A stretch of 64,000 bases of DNA. It comes from Oreocharis arfaki (Eukaryota > Chordata > Aves > Passeriformes > Paramythiidae). Under the pieces are notes generated by a model. The model saw nothing but the letters and a program-made list of their open reading frames with translations. It did no database searches and was not told the origin of the DNA. How positions within the stretch are numbered: position 1 is the stretch's first letter; each line of letters starts with the position of its first letter. Shown in pieces: positions 1-13,655 of this stretch. A program made the translations under genes and the position numbers. The stretch is from positions 161,381-225,380 of the forward strand of contig VZRR01002766.1 of the NCBI GenBank assembly GCA_013398015.1, read 5' to 3'.

Positions 1-3000
1 ACCTTTTGCTTTGCAAGCACAGAGCAAGCTCCTAGGCTCCCCACAGGACCAGGGATGTTGCCTGGCTTCTGCTAGGGACAGTTTGTTTTCATTAGGAAGA
101 ACTTCCTTGCGGGATGTTGTACAGATTGACCCCCAGCCCTGAAGAAGGCAGCCTGAAACCTGCCATTAATAAAGTCACATAACTCGTTATATGCAAGGAA
201 AACATCCTGAGCTGCTGTTTGGGTATCACAAGAGCCTGTGAATGTCCGTGCTTCTGGTGAAACCTCCTCGTGGTGGAGTAATTGTTTTTGTTCTCCACAC
301 AGCTAACCATTTGCTTTTGTGTGCCATATTATGGATTTCCTCTTTTAATTGCCTGAACTCTACTCAGTGTTCAGAAATACCAAGCACAGCGCTAGAAAAC
401 AATATTTTTTTCTGGTCCTGCCAACACTCAACTCTACATCTACTGCTTCAGCAAGAAGTTGTTTTTACTTTATTTGGGATACTTTAGAATTCCACTAGGA
501 GCTGATATAAATGTTGCAGATTTTATTTTCTTAGTAACTGATCAGATAGAACGGAATTAGCTCTCTAAAAACTGCCTGAAAATGATATTCTCATAAAAGC
601 TTTCATGAGTTGGGCTTAATTTGAACTGAGAGGTAATAGAGAAAGAGAGAATGGGTCTAAACAGACAAAACTGTCAGAGATTTCACTGTGCAAAATAGTG
701 GCCAAAATCACACATCCTTGACTCACAAAAGAGAGGACAGTCAATGCCTCTTACAGAATCATGACCATTCTCCTTTATGCTTCTCTTCCTCCTTTTAGGA
801 AATTCATTGTTTCTAGTTCTTTCACAAATGAAGTAAATACAATTATGGAGTAGGACCTTAATGAGAAGGAGGAAAATGATACAGGGATAGATACTGGACG
901 TGGCCAAAGGCCATCTCTGTAGAGTCCATCCACACCACCACTGAGATGCTGGGAAAGCCCACAGGCTGACACGGATGCATGTAGTTTTCCTACATTTTAC
1001 AGGGGTTTTTTTAGTTGCTGTTGCTTTACAAGAATAGATCCAGTAGGGTTATATGTCCAGTGTATTTCATTCTGGACTTTAGCAGATAACTGACCCGTTT
1101 ATCTTTTCCAAAAAAAACCCCCAAAAATAGACTTATTTCCTGTTATTTCCTGAACTTTTGATCACTTTTTCAAGTGATAAGTACAGAAAAATAGAGTGCA
1201 GGAATGTGAATAAGTGATATTACACAGGTTTTCAAAAGAGAAATATTGAAAAGACCTTGCAGATCACATAGTTCATTTCCCTGAGAATTAAAGACCAAAA
1301 GGTCTTTATGACATTTCAACATAATTTTAAGCCAGCATTATGTGAAATAAAAATTATCTGAACATTCTCCTGTCTTGTAAATGGGATTAAAAAAATAAAA
1401 CAAAACATGCTTTCCATCGTATCATTTGATACCCGATCACAGAACTTCAACTACTGCTGGCAGAAGTACCAGTTCTCCATATTTATGGTTTTTTACATAG
1501 TTCCACAGGAAAATTTAAACGTTTTCCTGCAGAGCAGGATATCAGCATCGCTATGTCCAAGCCCCACTGTGTACCTGTGTGTGAAGGGAGGGAAACAAAT
1601 CATAGGCACTCATCACCTTGGTTTTCTGACTCCAGGAAGGTGAAGTGGGGGATCTTCCAGATGAGCAAAACATTCTTGCACAAAACTCACTCCCACAGCG
1701 TAAATAACTTCAATATTAACAATTCATTTCATTCAAACTGAGAAGTGGTTTGAAATAAAGGCACTATCATTTCCCATGACTATCGTACTTCACAAACACC
1801 AGGAGACACTGAGATCACTGAGATGGAACTTCTTCCATTTCACAGGAGAAAATGTTACTCTGGAAGCAATCAGTGGTCAGCAGAACATAATAGCAGCTGA
1901 CATTTCAGGTCAATATGAAAGCAGTTTGGAGCCAGCCAATTTGGAAGTGCTCCAGTTTGTCACTTCATTGCTAATGAAGACAATGTTGCAACATGTTTTG
2001 TTTAATATAAAAACCAGGATAGAACCATGGGAGAATTATTTCCCTCTCAACTTCACCCCCCTCCAATCCTCTTTCCAAATGCAATTGTTCTATTTTTAAA
2101 AAGCTCATTTGTTCTTATTGTTCTTGCATCAAGCTGGCAGCTCACCCATCTGTCTCCCACTGTGCTTAAAAAGATGTCATGATCCTGCAGTCCCAAACAC
2201 AGTCCTGATGTTTCCACTGAACTAAAACACATCTGCAATGACAGCTTTCACTTAGAAGTGAAGCTATTTTTGAAACAATGACAACCTCACCGGTTAGATT
2301 TCAGATGGAGTTATCAAAAAGAAAAACCAATAAAGAAGCCCCAAACCGGTGCCACCTCACCCAAGGTACCAGGATGCTCGTTGGTTAAGACGTTAAATAA
2401 AGTTTGCTTGAAGAATTCCCAGCTTCATCATGCATGTTGTTTGAGAGCAATACCACACAAAGGCTGTTGGGAAAACTACTCTGCATTTAGGGCTGCCCTT
2501 CACCCAAAATCCCACAGCAATGTCCTGGAAAAACCTCCAGCCCAAGGAGATCCCATGGCATCCTTCACATCTGTTACGGTAATATCAGGTGAAATACCCC
2601 TGGAAAATTACTGCTTGTTCCATGTCAGCTGAGAAAGAGACACAAAGTGAGCAGGTAACCAAACCAATGTGTTAAAGTAACTGTTCTCAGGGTTTTAAAC
2701 AGAATTCTTGCAAGTGACTGAAGTGGCTGATCCACTATTTTGCAGCTTCCATTGCAAGGAAAAACAGTCTCATGGCCAAAATCATACCACAAGTGCCTTT
2801 ACTTGCCTAACAGCAGTGAAATCCAATGGAGAGAGTCAGAAATGGAGCACATCATTTCTCTGCTGCCTCAGGTTTTGGCAGTCTTGTTGAAGGCAGCAAG
2901 GCCTTCAAAGCTGGAATTGGCTCTGCTGGAACGCAGTCTCCTCCAGACAAACAGCTCTGGTTCTGGATGAGACCTCGAGTGCAAAGCAGCATAAACACTG

Positions 3001-4436
3001 AGAAGCTTTCAGACCTGGCACAACCTCCATCACAGTTCCTGACCCTGAATATGTGCACCCTGGATCTGTCAGTGGATTCCATCACCATAGTTTGGGATTC
3101 AGCTAAGAGGCCCCAAGACTCTTTGGCCTTGTGGAAAATCGAGTTTGAGGCCCTTTTCTCTCTGTTAAACTTCTTTTCTGTGAATCAAGTCAGAGGCAGA
3201 GCAGACACACACTTGCCCTCAGTGTTCTTCGTGGAATAAACAGGTTTGACAGCTGAGAATTTCTGGCAAGAATTGCAAACAAACTTGCATTTTTCTTAAA
3301 GAGGCTTAAAGCAGACAAACAGCCAGGCTACTCTCCTCAGAGGAGCAAATCCTGAGGAGACCTTTTTTTTTTTTAATTGCATTAATGAATATTCTGTCAC
3401 TTTAGTAGGCCAAACATAATTGTTCAAACTGCTATGCTGTGACTAATTGCCCTGTCATTTACAATTAGAGGTGTTAATATGGTCATTAAGATGTTACAAA
3501 TGGCTCCTGAGCACCCTCCCAGGTCACCACACGCATAGAGCACCCTGGCAGAGCAGCAGAAGGAGTTAGAGGTTGGGTCAGGTCTCGGTGCCATGAGAAA
3601 CCTGACAAGCCAAGAACACGCCATGGCCTTTCTTCCTGCAAAACCCTTGCTGGCTGGTCAGCTGGGAAAAACAGCCCAGTTCAGAGAGGACTGGCACCTC
3701 TGCCACAGCTGCCAGCCCGCTGACTCCCTCGCTTCCAGAAGCTGCAACTCCACCAGCCCTTCCCTCCAGGAAGCCAAGCAAGGCGTGTGGTGCCACAGTC
3801 TCCAGGCAGCAATTAGTCATCAGAATTGGACTGAGAGTTCATCTACAACGTTTTCAAATGGAAAGACCATCTTGTAATTACTTCCCTCTGTCCACAGAGC
3901 AGCTGACACACAAGAGAGGGGACAGTGAAGCCTTTAATCCTATTCCATGGCTTGAGAGTGCAGATGTACCCACTCACACAGAAAACGTCTCTCTGTTAAC
4001 TGAGCTGCTAAAACTTGGTGGGTGTCAGCTTGGTGGGTGCAGCTTGTGGACTTGTGTGCCATATCAGCTGGAAGAGGCTGCATTTGCGTGGAAGACTCCA
4101 GTCTCCAGCTACATTCTACTTCGAGATGATCTGGAGCCATTCTGTTTCAAGAGGTCACTTTTAAGAGACACAAGAACAAAAACATCCCTCTCTAAAAATA
4201 AACCAACTCCTGTGAAAAGGCTTGGCATTCTCCTGTCAGGTTTCAGTGGCTGGGAGAGAGAGAATAGTCTGTCTGGTGCTGGCTTCCAGCCACAAGGAAG
4301 TTCATATCTAATATAATCAAGCCACATTAGAAAAAACTGAGCAGATAAGAAGCCAATTGCAACTCAAACCACAAAGCCTCCATTGAAAATGTGTTTTGAC
4401 TTCAGAAGGGGGACAGGAAAAGAGAAGAGAGGATTG
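1..4436. other. Gene-free unique sequence
   Basis: No gene is recognisable here. Open frames on both strands are short (up to about 150 codons at 3858-4316) and their translations show no domain, signal peptide or family resemblance. A short direct duplication of a 15-bp unit (cttggtgggtgtcag type) lies at 4014-4042. A 9-bp inverted repeat at 3332-3340/3352-3360 is followed by a run of twelve T; this resembles a bacterial terminator but has no such meaning in a vertebrate genome. The rest is moderately AT-rich, CpG-poor DNA typical of an intron or intergenic region. Confidence 0.6.
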
Positions 4437-4550
4437 AAGATTCAGGGCCCAGCGCTCCTCTCAATTGCCCCGGATTTACACCCATTATACTCCAGAAGAG
4501 TTGATCCAAATTCCGCTTTGCTGTGAGAAAAGCAAGTGCTTAACTTACCT
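4437..4550. repeat. Ancient sauropsid palindromic repeat fragment
   Basis: The stretch has the layout of an old palindromic interspersed repeat that I remember from turtle, crocodilian and bird DNA. It begins with a segment like gattcagggcccagcgc, then a cggatttacaccc half-site, then actcca and gagttgatccaaattcc, which reads back roughly as the complement of the first half. The match is to a remembered consensus and no search was run. The class (DNA transposon or SINE-like) is not certain. Such copies predate the radiation of birds, so survival here may mean either neutral decay or use as regulatory sequence. Confidence 0.5.
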
Positions 4551-7500
4551 CAGCTGCAAAAACATTTCCGATTTCTTATCTCCTTCCTAATTGCCATTCA
4601 GGGGACAGCGTGATGTGTGTCACGTCCAGCCTTTACCCATTTATTCTGAAGGTTAAAAATGTCACAACGGGTGTGGAGTAACCAGCATTTCGAAAAAAAA
4701 GTTCGTAGATACAGAAGTCTGGTTTTGCAAGTCCAATGAGAAAATAATGCTCTCTTTGTACTTGTTTTCTCTTGACAGACAGCTTGAATTAGGTTGCTGA
4801 ATAACTTGGTACATGGTACAACAGTAAACCTGTCACAAAAGCATGTTAATCAAAGCACAACTGATACTTGACATCCCCTGGTGAAAGGCATTTTTACAGT
4901 GTTTCATTAAAATTGAAAGGAGGATTAAGAGGCCTATTTCTTGATTAATGTCTCTCTCTGACTGGGGGATGTAATCCTATCCATAACCTCAAATTACTGG
5001 AAACAAAATTAAATTTCTGCCAGCAGATTATTCCGAGCACAGATGACACAGGGCACAAAAAGGTTCATTTCTTTACACTTTTCGTGCAACCCAGAGTCCC
5101 TTTGAGTTGCAAACACCACAGTGGGAGGCCCAGTGACACTCCAGGCTACAGGACACCCTGTGAGATAACCCTTGAGCCCTTCGGGGGTGGGCAAACATTT
5201 TTAAAACATTGCTTTTAGTGCCAAAAATTATTATAAAATGATACAAGGAAATCCTTGGTGGCAAAGCAAATCAGATCAATAGAGACAGAGAAAATTTCGG
5301 GGACAGAAGTTAAGGGGGAAGGTATTTGCCCACCCTTGCATGCCACACCAACAGGAACAGGGAAACACTGCAGTCGACAGGGCATAGGAGGGTGTTCCTC
5401 AAACATCCACAGGCTCTGGGAAGAGAAGAGGCAGCCAGCCTGGAAGAAACACAACGTGAGGATTTCTGTCAGGACACATCCCGGCTCTCCTTGCTGCCAG
5501 GCGACAGGGATCCTCCTGGGAACACCACTCTCCCTGGAGGCCACCAGCGAGATGAGAAGGGGACTCTTCCTCCCCAGCACCACGCCCGGATTCTGTGGCT
5601 GAACCAAGGCCAGGAATTCAGTGTCAGGAGTGCACGTTCCCAGCTGGTGCAGGGACAGAGCTGGGCAGTCCCAACTCCCCAGCCCACAGGGCAGCCGGCT
5701 CCCAGCCAGCCACCACAGCCTCTGGGACATTTGCTTTCAAAACCCTTGTATCAGCAGTGCTTGGAGCCTGTGTGTGCCCAGGAGAAGGAACAAAAGATGG
5801 TACAACCCACACTAATTTCTGCCTGTCCCATACCAGACAGGGCAAAGGCAGTACCAGGTCAGAAACTCAGCTGCAAACACAGCCCTGGCCACCTGCCAAA
5901 ATCCCCATTTCACAGCATGCTCTGCTCACACTCTGTGGCAAAATCCTGCGTGGCTGAATCCCAAGAAGCCTAAAACAGCTGCATATCCTGTTCAAACAGA
6001 ACAAATCGATGCCTCAGTAGTCCACCACAGCAGCACATGGCTGCGTCTCCCTCGAACAGGCTCTGTTTCTTCCGAGAGCAAACCCCAAGTGGGTTTTTGT
6101 AGCAGATCTGGCAGCCACAATCTGCCTTTGAGAAGCCAGATTAGATAAAATCACTTGCAACTCTGCTGTTTCTGCCGCTTCTCCCTCGAAATACTCTCTG
6201 CCTGCCTCAGCCTGATGGCTAATCTTCAGAAGACAATAGTTAAAGTAGAAGCCTGAATTCCAAAACGCACAAGAGTCGGACTCTCAACAGATGCTCCTCA
6301 TATCTCTGGGCTTCAGTAGTCCTCTTACTCCCAAGGCCATTAACACTTAGTGCCAGGAACAATTTATTCCATTAGATAAGGACCAGAACTTTTCCAAGCA
6401 CAACCTACATGCACTGAGATGTTAACAAGGCACCTAAGGCCACGTCATGTTCCAACTTTGATCTCGTCTTTGGCTGGTCTGGGTATCGCTTCCCACATCT
6501 TCCCTCTCTTCAAGGCAGTGCTGTGTTGGAGGAGGAAGCCCTGGGATCTCAGTCTGCTTGGAGGCACTGCACAGTCCCCAGTGCTCCTCATCTCTGCCCA
6601 CCCAGTGGTACTGAGATCAGGTTGGAGCCCAGCTTAGCCGTGAATAGCCGGAATTATTCGCTTAAACAAAACAAACCAAAAATCCCCCGAAAGACACATG
6701 TAACAATGAGCTCTGGAAGATGGCAGAGCTTTAAACTCTCGCTTTTGAAACAACATTCAGATATGTTCACATATCTGACTTGCATCCTGAACAAGCAGTC
6801 TTACTCCAGATTTCTGCAAAGAGGATGAGTTTGTAACCCATCCACCCCCTCCTTAGATTTTTCATTCCACACTGACTCCTTGGCATCTCTGTTCTAAACA
6901 CCTCTGTTCTCACCCCTGTTTACAGGATCAGGTTAAAGCAGTCTGTGAAAAAAGGCAGAGTTCAAGAAATGGATGGGGCTGTGTTATCCTCAAAGCATTT
7001 TAAGGGCAGTAAATATCAGGACTCTCCTCTCCCTCCCGTACACAGCTCAATGTACACAACAGGAGAGCACATCTGAGAGATGAGCTTTGAGATACAGCCT
7101 TTTATAGTATCTGCAATAATTTAATAAGCTGCAAGCTGTTCCCAGAGCACTTTCATGGGAGAGAGGTGTTGTTGTTGTTTTAGCCTTTGCAGCTTTGCTA
7201 AGCTTTGAACAGAGGTTGTTGGGTTGAACAGCAGTAAATGCACTGAGAGTTGCCTAATATTTCCCATTACACCATTTATATCATATAATCTTACACCTGA
7301 CATTTCTTTTTCTTCTACTATATCCAGTGCTTGAAAAAAAGAAAAAAAGAGATGGGTCTTTTGTTGCTATTTATAACATGCCAATACATCTTAGTGAGTT
7401 TTACCAAAGGTTAAAGAGTAATTAAAAATCTAGTCCGATTATTAAAAAAAAAACAAAAAAAGGAGGATGTATTAGGCATTCAAAACCTTCAGGTTGAAGT

Positions 7501-10500
7501 CCTCTGGAGCAGTATTGAAATAGACTTTTTTGTTCTTGTTGTTAATCTCACTTTGAAAACTCAATTTATTCTCATGAAATAACTTCCTTATTTGCAATCT
7601 AACTTGTAAGAAAATATTTACACCACCTACACTGGCTTATTTATCTATTAAGTGAGCCATATGGCATCAAGACTAGCAATTTAAGTGGGAACAGACGACA
7701 AATAAATGGTGCAGAAAGCTAAACCTTAGAGAGCCACAAAGGCTGGTTCAGAGACGAGCTTGAAGAGAGGCAAAAAGAACCATTTCCCAAAGCATAGAGG
7801 AGTCTCACACAGAGGTTGTTGGAGAAGCCACGGGATCATCAGAGGGGTCTGCTGCTCTATTACAGGTGTGTCAGTGTGCAGAGCAGACCCCAAAGCTCTG
7901 GTCCCTGCTGTATCCATCAGCTCAGTGACCTCTGAACACCGCGTGCTGGGCCATCAGCCCCCTCCAGCCCAGCCCTGCAGCGATTCCATCAGCTCTGGAA
8001 ACAGGAGGAGTCCCAAGGGAGGCCCAGCAGGCTGAACTTTGAGAGCCAGCACTCCTGGATTCTGGCCATGCCCATGGCAGATGGACAAAGCAGGCGGAGG
8101 CTGGCGCAGCCGTTTGCAGGAATCTGGCAAAGCTGAGCACAAATCAGTGTCCTGAGGATGCAAAACCTGCCTGGCTGCTCACTCCCTTGGGCTTCTCAGA
8201 TTTCTGATGCTGGTGAGGGGGGAGGGAAGGATGTAAAACAAGATTTCTCTAGCTGCCCTAATCTATGTTATGCCCCTTTTAAGCTTTCTCCTCACATTTC
8301 TTAGTACAGACATGGCTCTCACTGCACAATGTGGGCATAGACACCAACCAAGGACATGGTTATCCTGCCTATTTGCTCTCAGTAGGAGACAACCGCAGGG
8401 TCAGTGGGGAAATGGGAGCTGCCAGGGGAAGGGAGGGGCAGGTTAAAATTTTCTGCATTTCAGCAGGGCTAGAAAAGGTTAAATGGGTCACCCCACATTG
8501 ATGGGTTATCCCATTATTGAAGTTGCAAGCAGTGCTGGAGCATAAAGGTTTAATACTCCACAAAAACGTCCATGGTTATCTTCGGAAAACAAACGTCTTT
8601 TAAAAGGCTTGAGTGTCAACACAGAGTCTGAGTGGAGGGAAATACTGGAGTGATGGGAATTTTAAAAGGCCCAAGGTATAAGCATTTACACAGCAACCTG
8701 ATTTGGAAACCAAGAAATAGGAAGATAAGTTTAGTTTGTTACGAGGTTCATTTCTTTTCTGATTTCTATAGCAGAGTGTTTCTATCACGTGAAACGATAG
8801 TCAGTGCCAGATCTAGTTAAATATAACAAGTGGGAGAGAGAAGGGAAATAATTCTGAAACCTCTCTAAAATGAATGCTTTCTTCTAACTCAGGAGCCATA
8901 AATAAAATCAAGTATTTGCCCTCAGGGAAGAACTTAACACAACTCCAATTCAGCTGAAGGAATCTTTCACCAAGGCACGTCTTTGCCCTCACAGACTGTT
9001 ACTGTGCCTTCTCACACTCTTCTCTTTGGGAGTCAGAGCCACTCTGACTGACAGCATTTAATAGCTGTGCTCTCCCAAAAGTCACCCTGAAGGAGCCAAC
9101 AGAGCCAATAAACCCTGGACAAGGCTGATTTCTAACAACTGTAGCAGGACTTCAGCCTGCAAGGCTTATCAGGCAGCTGCACACCCCATTGACCCTCACA
9201 CCTCCGTCCATCACTGCCCAAGCTTCTCACAGCACCACGAAGAGCCTGTTCCTTACAGGACAGAGCAAAACTTGCAGAGCTTTTTGCTGTGCAGGCTTGT
9301 TTCCTCCCCTTCCACAAGAAGCTGTTCCAGGTTGGAGGGCTCGTTTCAGAAGGGGTTCCCAGCAAGCCAGTTTATCACACTGAGAACCATTTGCAAACCA
9401 AGTTAATTTTCCCCATCCCTCTGAAAACCGCACAGAAGCCAAACAAAATCACATGTGAAGGTCACAGTTTCCCCCTTCTTCTTTCACCACAGTGAAAGTC
9501 TTCATTCCTTCCTTCCCTCAAAAGCAAAACAAACCCTGGAACCTAAAGTAAATCAGAACCTTTTCTGAAGTGGGGAAGGAGAGTGCAATGAGTTGAACGA
9601 TGTCAAGATAGGCAGAGACTTTCTATAATAAGTCTTAGATTATCCTCAACTCCAAGTGCAACAGGCCAAAACTCTTTTTATCTCCACCCATATAAAACCA
9701 AAGTCACTTTCCAGTGAACTCAATAGAGCTGCTCCAAATTTACTACTGTATGATTCAAAGTAGTGTGGAAAAGAAATGTATAAACAAGGTGTTATTCAGG
9801 CTGGCTTGTGACAAATGGTGACATTTTCTTCCTGGAATAAAACCTGTCAAAATCATGTAATTAAGCAGAAAATGCCTTTGCTGCACGGAATTTATTTTCA
9901 GGCACCAAAAACATCCTATAGGAAGTAAATCTGTGTTCTTCTTGTTTTTCAGAAGTCTCATTTCCAGCATGACTTACACTGCCCCTTGGAAGACTTTCTG
10001 AGCTAGGCTGCCTTAACCTCGAAACACCTGAAACAATCCCAAATCGTGTGCAGCAGTAAGGGGCTGCTGAGGCAATACTGCAGTCTTGTTTCCAGCCTGG
10101 CTCTTTCTGCATTCCCGTTTTGCCTGTGTGTTTCCAAAGGGTGCTACACCTCAGATGATAAACCAACTCTTGAATAAATGCACCTATGACTGTCCACAGG
10201 CTGCTCCAAAGTGCGTTACAACTCCTTTGCAAAGAAAACAAATCACACAGAATCATGCTCACACTGTGAAACGGTCTGGGGAAGACTTGGGAGTTGTTTT
10301 TAAATAAAAGCTGCCAGCACAGCAGCTGCTGTTGAGGGGTGGGATTGTTCATTTTGGGTGCAGCTGCCTTCTGCTGCCTCCACAGCTCTCGAGCTGTTGT
10401 TAGCAGCTCTCACAGTACAGAGGACACTGATAGCCCATAGCTCAGGCCCCCAAGCCGGCAGGATGCCCCAGAGCCTGCAGAGAGCAGCAGCTTCCATTCC

Positions 10501-13500
10501 TTCTGACCACTCAATCAGCAAAATGACCCAAATCCCTCACAAGCAGCAGAAATGAGAATCCACAAAAAAAAAAACAAACAAAACCCATGCAAAAAAACAT
10601 GCAAAAACTTCCCCTCCAGTGGGAAGAGGAGGTTGCATCCCACGTTCAGGTGTAGGGACTGAGCTTTCCCAGAAAAAAGTACATTCCTGCAAGGCCCAGC
10701 AAGGAATGTGCCTACAACAGCATGGAAATAATAACACACCAATATTCCAATTCCAATAACAATGTTGGAAAACGCTGAGTTTGCCAAAGCTGATTCATGT
10801 GTCTGAGGGAGGGGGGTGGGGGGACAAAAGGTGATTTTGACACATCTTGTTCCTGCCTCCTGTTTTTCTCTGCTTCTTTGAATTTCAAAATTCAAATGCT
10901 ATAATTGGAGTGGAGCGAAAAACAGAACTTGTGTCATATGAGAAACTGACATTCTGGCATGTTTTTCCATTGAATCAGAACCAAAAAAAAATTAAAATTT
11001 CTCATGAAGTGACAATCCAAAAAAATCCAGTTTTGAACCCATCCATATTGATACATTTTAAAATTTTGTTTTGAGAACATCAAAGCAATGTAACAAATTA
11101 AATCCCACTAAAGTATACCAACATTTTGTGTGAAGAATCCAAACAAACACAGAAATAAGAATTTTACCTTTCCGAAGCAAAACAGAAAACGTTCCTCGTT
11201 TGCAAATATCTGTGCGATTGACACCTCTCAGTAAGACATTCTGATTTTGATGGAATTTCATTTTCTGACAGAAATTTTAATGAGCTTTCCTTCAATACAA
11301 ACACGTCTGTGTTGCTCATGCCTAGGAGAAAATGTCACTTTGCAGTATTTTGCTTGGTTAGGTGCCTCCCCATTAGGATGAGGACATTACACCGACTCTG
11401 CCTTGGTTTCTCCACCTTTCCCCCTCCCCGCGCACAACATGCACATCTATCATCTGATTAAAAACATTATTTATCTTTATATAAAAACATATATTTCCTA
11501 ACAAGCCAAGACATTTATAAATAACTTATAATACTACAGCTGAGTGCTAAACATCATGATTTAGGATGAAAGAAGAAACCTTTCTGATCATTGTCCTTTA
11601 GTATTTCAAAGCCCATTTTTCATGTTTATTTGCTGTCACTGGTGGTAAGTGATTGCCTCGCTGTATTGCATTTCCCTTGCAATGGTGAGTTGTTTGCAAA
11701 AGGAATGGAGGACAAGCTGTCACATCAAAGAGGAAAGACTGAAACCCACCAGGAGGTGAAGCAGGGGTTTATTGTCTTTTGCCCTGGGTTTTGACAGTTA
11801 ATTAGCTCACATCCAATTTATGCTTGTGCGGCAGCTACACCAGGGTCACCAGCAGCAACTCCAAGGTGAGGCCAATGCAAAGGATACAAGACAGGAGAAG
11901 TTGTGGCAGAGCCCCAGCAAAGCAAAGGGCTTCATGTCTCACCCCCAGCCACGGCTGATGGACTCGTTCCCTAATGAAGCCTTTGACTTGTTTATTTTTT
12001 CCCCTCATCACACCGAGGATCCTTTCAACAGCTTTGGGCACTGAGGAATTGCCAAAGTGGCTGCTAAATTGAGCAGTCAGAGTGGCAGCATCTGTGGAAA
12101 AACGCTGCCCCTTCAACTTTCTTTGTGTCAGCTGCTTTGGGCAGAAGGAGGAAGGTGACAGTGAGGGGATGGTGATGAAGGGCTTCGCTGAGACGCTCCT
12201 CAGGGCTGGACTTCACTGCCTGCTCCTCAGGACTTTTCAAGACCTCAGCCACATCTTCTGGCACCCAAGATTTTTCAAGACTTGGCAAAGCAAATGTTCT
12301 TCCACCTCTCATTACCTGTTGCTCTCTCTGCTGCTTCGGTGGGTTTTGCCACCTGCACAGGTTTTACCTCCACTGCTGGTTTGAAACCCGAAGTGCAGGG
12401 AGAAAGCAGAGCCGAAACTGTGCTCCTGGGACAGGAGCAGAAAAGCAGGATTTTCACATCATGGAATAAAACCTTTGATCAAATCAGATCTTAGCTGCAA
12501 TAAATTCTGAAAGAGTGCTGCCCTGCTTGATGCCTAGTGAAATACAGCAAGGTCTCACCTCTGAAAAAAGCTCTGGATTGGTTCAGAAGTCAGGTGAATG
12601 TCTCGGGGGAATATGACAGACAGTAGCACCAGGAAAAGAACTGGAAATGAGATGCAAATTCACTTTATATTAAACACCCACTGAATGGGAATTTCTGGAC
12701 ATAACTGAACCAGTCAAGGCTCAGATTGGAGAGACGACCTTGAATACTACAGAGCTCCTTGGCAATGTCTAAGATGTGCCCCGTTTCCAAGTGTGATCTT
12801 CATACCTTGTAGAAATCACCTGCTGCCTCAAAAAATTGGGGTTTTTTTAGAATTACCTGTTCAGACCTTACCCAAGCAGAGCGAGGCAGCTTCTAGGCTC
12901 ACAGGAAGCATCTTTCCTGCAGAGATGCTCCTAAAGAGTCAGCCTCATTTAGCCACATTAAATATGGAAAGTACTTCACTAAAACACCACTGGCACAACA
13001 TCCAGATTCCTTTCTCAACATCCCAGCTTCCCTGTGGCTGGGTCCTGATGGGATCCAGGGGCTGACTCAGGGCTTCCCATTCCCTGCTGCCATGATGGGA
13101 TGCTGTAAGTGCATCCCACCAGTGATGCCACAGTCCTTTATATTCTCTTTGTAAAATACATTGAAAAGTCACCAGTAAATTGAAACCCTGAAGAACAGAA
13201 TTATCCAACTTTCTGTATTAAAATCATTTCTGGAGAAATGCTTCCTAGGTGAGCCAGTCAATCACAAGAATCACCCGAAAAAACCCACAGCTACTGGAGC
13301 AGACTGGATTTAAGCACTAGTGAGATGCAGAAACAAGCTCATATGAATCACCCGCAGGAACTGAGCTTGGGTCTCAAGAATGCAAAAGGCTGAGAGATTC
13401 CAGCTGAGCCTGAAGAGCCAATCCCCAAATACTGGGCCAGCAACAGCAATGGGGCCAACACCTTGCCCAAACCCACTTGGAAGTACCAATAGAGTCACCC

Positions 13501-13516
13501 TCTCAAATCACTGTAA
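4551..13516. other. Gene-free unique sequence
   Basis: About 9 kb with no recognisable gene. The longest open frame (5326-5973, plus strand, 215 codons) lies in a locally GC-richer patch and overlaps several other open frames on both strands. Its translation is rich in P, Q, S and H and has no domain, so I read it as chance. Short A-rich runs occur at about 7441-7460 and 10561-10580. The block around 4555-4700 has scattered AT-rich motifs but no feature I can name. Confidence 0.6.
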
Positions 13517-13655
13517 CACAGAATTCAGAATGATTTAGGTTGGAAGGGACCTTGAAGATCATCTATTCCCAACCCCCTGCCACGGACAGGGACTGCTTCC
13601 ACCACACTGTGTTGCTCAGAGACTCATCCAGCCTGCCCTTGGACAGTTCCAGGAA
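13517..13655 (-). mobile_element. CR1 LINE 3'-end fragment
   Basis: Read on the plus strand, the sequence follows the complement of the avian CR1 3' end: an acagaat...agaatgatttagg start, then ttggaagggacc, a gatcatct block, ccaaccccctgcca, and finally catccagcctgcccttggac. The element therefore lies on the minus strand and is 5'-truncated, as nearly all CR1 copies are. Similarity fades after 'gttccagg'. It carries no coding part of the reverse transcriptase and cannot move. The family name is from memory of the consensus, which is very distinctive in birds. Confidence 0.88.

Noticed and set aside
3332..3374. Inverted repeat TCTCCTCAG/CTGAGGAGA followed by twelve T, like an intrinsic terminator
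   Set aside because: The sequence is vertebrate; a bacterial-type terminator has no role here, and a 9-bp dyad is expected by chance.
5326..5973. 215-codon plus-strand open frame
   Set aside because: Low-complexity P/Q/S/H-rich translation and many competing frames; no gene signals.
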